From the NCBI GenBank assembly GCA_013398615.1, contig VZSR01000520.1:28129604-28193603 (forward strand): a stretch of 64,000 nt of DNA, read 5' to 3'. The notes under the pieces are model-generated. The model worked only from the letters and a program-made list of their open reading frames with translations. It did no database searches and was not told the origin of the DNA. This stretch comes from Brachypodius melanocephalos. Its lineage: Eukaryota > Chordata > Aves > Passeriformes > Pycnonotidae. Of this stretch, positions 60,601 through 64,000 are shown in pieces (position 1 is the first letter of the stretch; each line of letters starts with the position of its first letter). A program made the translations under genes and the position numbers.

Positions 60601-62639
60601 GGAATAGGACAGTAGGAAAATGCAGCCCACAGTCAGAGGCAGTGAAGAAGTAAAGACTAACATGACCTCAAAGAAAAGAGCTGAGACTCTCTGATGACAG
60701 AACTTTGCAGGTATTGAGAGAGGACAGGTTATAATGGGCTGGCTGGAGTCACAGAAGTGCTGGGACATGGAGGGCTACAAACTTGGGAGCATATGCTCTC
60801 CAATGATTTGGGTCTCTGTGCAAAGGAGTGTGCACAGCTTCATGAGGGGTGAATGCAGGGGACTGCTGTGGGAGACTTGTCTTCTCTGCTAGCCTCTAGA
60901 AACTGGTTCCTTTAGAAAAGATAGGAGGATGTAGGCAGATTTGAAGTGAGGACAGGATTCCTGAACTCAGCATGATTTCTAATTGCTTGTTCCAGACACA
61001 GGCTGTGACTCCATTCCAGGCTCTGGGAAGTCCAAAGGACAACTTATCCACACAGAAGGTATCCCCCTGCATCTCTGTATAACATAGAAGCAAGGTGGTC
61101 TCGGAGTGACAGCAAGGTTCAGGGTGGCAGGGATTCTTGATCCTTTAACACTGATTTGCAATGAAACATTTTGGCTCATAAGTCTGTTTCATCCTCTGAT
61201 TTTATCTTCTCTTTTAGAAAATTATGCAAATAAAGCTGGGCTGCCTCATAGCTTATGGATATCTGAACTATACTAAACAGCCCTCCAAGGAAAGGAGTAA
61301 AAAAGGGTAAAGGACTAATATGAGTCTTTGCAAGGACCTGTGTTCATGCCAGGAAAAATGAAAAGGACCTATGTTCATGCCATGATCCACAGTCCTGCTC
61401 CAGATCAATTCCCCAGCCCCTTCTAGTCAACTGTGACTTTTGTTAATGCCTATCCTGGGGCTAGAAGAAGGCAAGGCCAGCAGTTCAGTTTGCTTTGACA
61501 GGACTGAGCCCTGCTTGAAAACACTAGGAAACCTCCTGAGTCAGCAGCTCACTTGCTCCTACTCTTGGAATAGCTGAGATTCCCGGACACAGTAACTTGA
61601 CTCTACTCCTGGCTCAGGGCAGCCACAAGCTGAAAGGCAAAATAAAATCCCCTCCTGGCCTATTAACGAGGCCTATTCTGGGTTCAGGAGAAACCAGTCT
61701 GACTGATGAACTCCCCTGGCTCAGGGGCTCTGGCTGGGGCTGGGAGAGTTATTCTTTCCTTATTCAGCAGACAGGAGGATATTAATGGAGAGCATATGGG
61801 AGGGGAGGGCGTACTGTGGATATTGCTGGAGGACAGCCAGACTGCATCAAAGCCCCAAGAAGCCTATTCTCCATCCAGGCAATGCTAAAACAGGCTATGG
61901 AGAGATGAGAAGTCCAGCTGTGATACGGGGGAGTTAGGAAAAAAGCCCTCTGCCTTCCCCAGCTTTTTCACTCCCACTCCTGATGGGACAATGGGGTAGT
62001 ATTGTCACATAGTCCCGTAGGCATGTATTCATAGTGGAAGTTTTTCTGGGGAAGAGCACGCTTCAGCCAGGCACTCTGTCCTGAGAGTCATGCTACTTCA
62101 GGGAAGCAAGAACTGCCTCTGTGCTTGCAAAGTGCCGTATAATTTATGGTGCTATAGAAATGATGAATTACAACAGTCCTGCAGCATAGAGATGGAAAAG
62201 CCCTGTTCACTCCTCCAACCCATCTCCCAGAGCTGATGCAGTACTGTTGTCTCTCACACATTTCCTATGTCTGTCTGGACATGTTTAGAACAAGCAAGCG
62301 ACTGAGGTTCATTTATTTTTCACTTCCTAATTCTACTTTAAAAATAACCCGCAATGTGATTAAGGTAGTGTGGATTACCCAGCCACTTGGATATGTCAAG
62401 AAGGATGGAACAGGATGCATCAAAGGTAGCCCACATCTGCCTTACCTTAAAGATAAAATGGAAGACTGGCTAGTGAAGATTTGATCACAGCTTGAACTAA
62501 GAAACTTGCCATTAAATAGGAGGGCAGCTAGAATCAACTGTGGTAAAATTTAGGTGTGTCCTTTTTGGCTCCTGATAATCTTGAAGTAGCCCTGACTCAG
62601 GCAGATTTTGGGCATCCACGATGCTTGGCCTTGCATCAT
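57665..62639. other. Intergenic stretch without a recognised gene
   Basis: I see no supported exon, RNA gene or mobile element. The longest frame (58560-58946, 128 codons) has no family resemblance or exon signals. Confidence 0.5.
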
Positions 62640-62870
62640 TCACCAGATCTTAATTAACTAAGGAGCCTGGCTTGTTTCGCCTAGTGAAGGGGTATATAAT
62701 TGCAATCTATAAATAAATACTTCAGGGGGTGAACACATGGGGAGGAGAATAAAGCTATGAGAATAAAGCTATTTAAAGATAAAGGACAATGCTGGCACAA
62801 GAACAAATGGGTATGAAGTGGCCATGCAAACATTTAGGCTAGGGATTGTCAGGTTTCTAATGCTGAACAC
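62640..62870 (+). mobile_element. CR1 LINE internal fragment
   Basis: The text GGGGTATATAATTGCAATCT, ATAAATAAATACTTCAGGGG, GGACAATGCTGGCACAAGAA and AAATGGGTATGAAGTGGCCA is typical of a CR1 subfamily 3' region on the plus strand. It includes a perfect 14-bp tandem duplication at 62745-62772. Confidence 0.7.
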
Positions 62871-63194
62871 ATTGATGCTCTGTGAAGGCCAATCAACGGG
62901 CTTAGTAAGGCCAAAAGTCAAGCTGGTTTTAAGAGGCAGCTAAACACATTTCCTCGGCTGATTGTGTGAAATGGCTGGTGATGCAAGGAAAGGAGCTGGA
63001 TATGGGAAGCCCAGAAGGAATGTCCTGAGGCATTGTGGGCTGCAGTAAGTACAGGATGAGTTCTGGCTGACCAGCTGCAGGGCCCAGTAGAAGCAAGGTG
63101 GGAAAAAAATAACAAAGACTAATAAAAGCTGAGAAATTTCAACTGCACCTTCATACTGCCTCCCAGTACCTGAAGGGGCCTCCAAGAAGAATGG

Positions 63195-63522
63195 AGGGGG
63201 AGTTTTTAGAATGTAGTGACAAGACAAGGGGCAACAGTTTTAAAGTGCAAGAAGGTAGGTTTAAATTGCCTAGAAGGAAGAAACTTTTTACAATGAGAGT
63301 AGTGAAGTGAGGGAACAGGTTGCCAGAGAAGATGTGGATGCCCAATCCCTGGCAGTGTTCAAGGCCAGGTTGGAACAACCTGGTCTAGTGGAAAGTGTCA
63401 CTGCCCATAGCAGTGAAAGGCAAAATAAATTAATAAATTTATTAATTAATAAAGAAGGGGCTGGAATGAGATGATTTTTAAGGTACCTTCCAACCCAAAC
63501 CATTCTATGATTCCATGATGAC
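63195..63522 (+). mobile_element. CR1 LINE 3' fragment
   Basis: The sequence runs AGTGACAAGACAAGGGGCAA, AACAGGTTGCCAGAGAAG, CAAGGCCAGGTTGGAACAAC and CTTCCAACCCAAACCATTCT, and ends ATGATTCCATGATGA. A 20-bp AT palindrome (63428-63447) interrupts the usual text near TAATAAATTTATTA. Confidence 0.93.
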
Positions 63523-64000
63523 TCTACAAAGCATAGCAGGCAGATTATAAATCCAGGTAAAACTGGAAACTGAAACTAACCCTTCTCCAATGAGTAGGCT
63601 GGCTGGCTTGGTTTAGAGAGGTTTATGTGGACAGGAGGAGATTACAAACAACAGGCAGGAAAAAGTATCTGTGATTCGTTTGTGAGAAAACTTAGGCAAG
63701 AGAAAAGAAGAAAAGAAATAATGATTGGTTTTCCTGTGAGCAGTTGAGGTAGGGAAGCCTTTAAATTTTGTTTTGCCATCCTCAGAGGCAAAAAATCTCC
63801 TAAGACAGCAAACCTTATGCCATGAGAACATCTTGTCATGTTCTCCAGTGAAGTAACACCTCAGCCTGACCTCAGGCTGAGACCAATACATGGTCTGCAT
63901 ACAGTAATCCTTTTCTGTGAAGTCATTTGCCAAACAGACAGTGGGTGTCTTTCCCCATGGCTTTCCTACAAAACAGAATATGAGAGACCTTGACCCTTGA
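63523..64000. other. Right edge, nothing recognised
   Basis: No coding, RNA or repeat feature is supported in the last 478 bases. Confidence 0.5.

Noticed and set aside
49000..64000. IRF2BPL, the next gene expected by human order
   Set aside because: Its single long exon with poly-Gln and a C-terminal RING would be obvious; nothing like it is in the window.
1..64000. CRISPR arrays, operons, tRNA or rRNA genes
   Set aside because: This is vertebrate nuclear DNA. No regularly spaced repeats were seen and no tRNA or rRNA sequence was recognised by eye; small hairpin RNAs cannot be excluded without a covariance search.

Overview
The window reads as a bird nuclear genome. It has CR1 LINE 3' ends with the ATTCTATGATTCYATGA-type tail, solo ERVL-type LTRs of a kind common in birds, compact introns, GC-rich CpG-island promoters and no bacterial-style gene density. 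The species cannot be named from the sequence. The gene order VASH1 (+), ANGEL1 (-), LRRC74A (+) matches the order I know from human chromosome 14q24.3, so this looks like a conserved vertebrate block.

Layout. 1-9827: VASH1, all seven coding exons, encoding a 349-residue tubulin tyrosine carboxypeptidase with the Cys-His-Ser triad intact. Introns 2 and 4 carry minor-spliceosome (U12-type) signals. 9828-about 15.4 kb: probable VASH1 3' UTR and downstream DNA. 15.4-21.6 kb: probable ANGEL1 3' UTR and downstream DNA, convergent with VASH1, with opposed AATAAA motifs 63 bp apart. 21605-30659: ANGEL1 on the minus strand, ten coding exons, 676 residues, with an endonuclease/exonuclease/phosphatase fold whose active-site motifs are intact. 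Its CpG-island promoter is at about 30.3-31.0 kb. 35.4-49.0 kb: a decayed LRRC74A on the plus strand, head to head with ANGEL1. At least seven exons can be recognised, but they carry stop codons, a lost splice acceptor, a GC donor and a frameshift, and the central leucine-rich repeats could not be found. ERVL-type LTRs lie in its introns (38.7-39.3 kb and 40.2-41.4 kb) and a further one lies at 52.2-52.8 kb. 49-64 kb: no recognisable gene. This part has CR1 copies (53.1-53.6, 62.6-62.9 and 63.2-63.5 kb), a short GC-rich islet at 52.86-53.08 kb and an unassigned CpG island at 56.9-57.45 kb with unusual sequence structure.

VASH1 removes the C-terminal tyrosine of alpha-tubulin in complex with SVBP, which is not in this window. 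ANGEL1 is a CCR4-family protein linked to RNA 3'-end processing and eIF4E binding. They are neighbours rather than a functional unit. The clearest finds are the pair of U12-type introns in VASH1 and the unitary-pseudogene state of LRRC74A.
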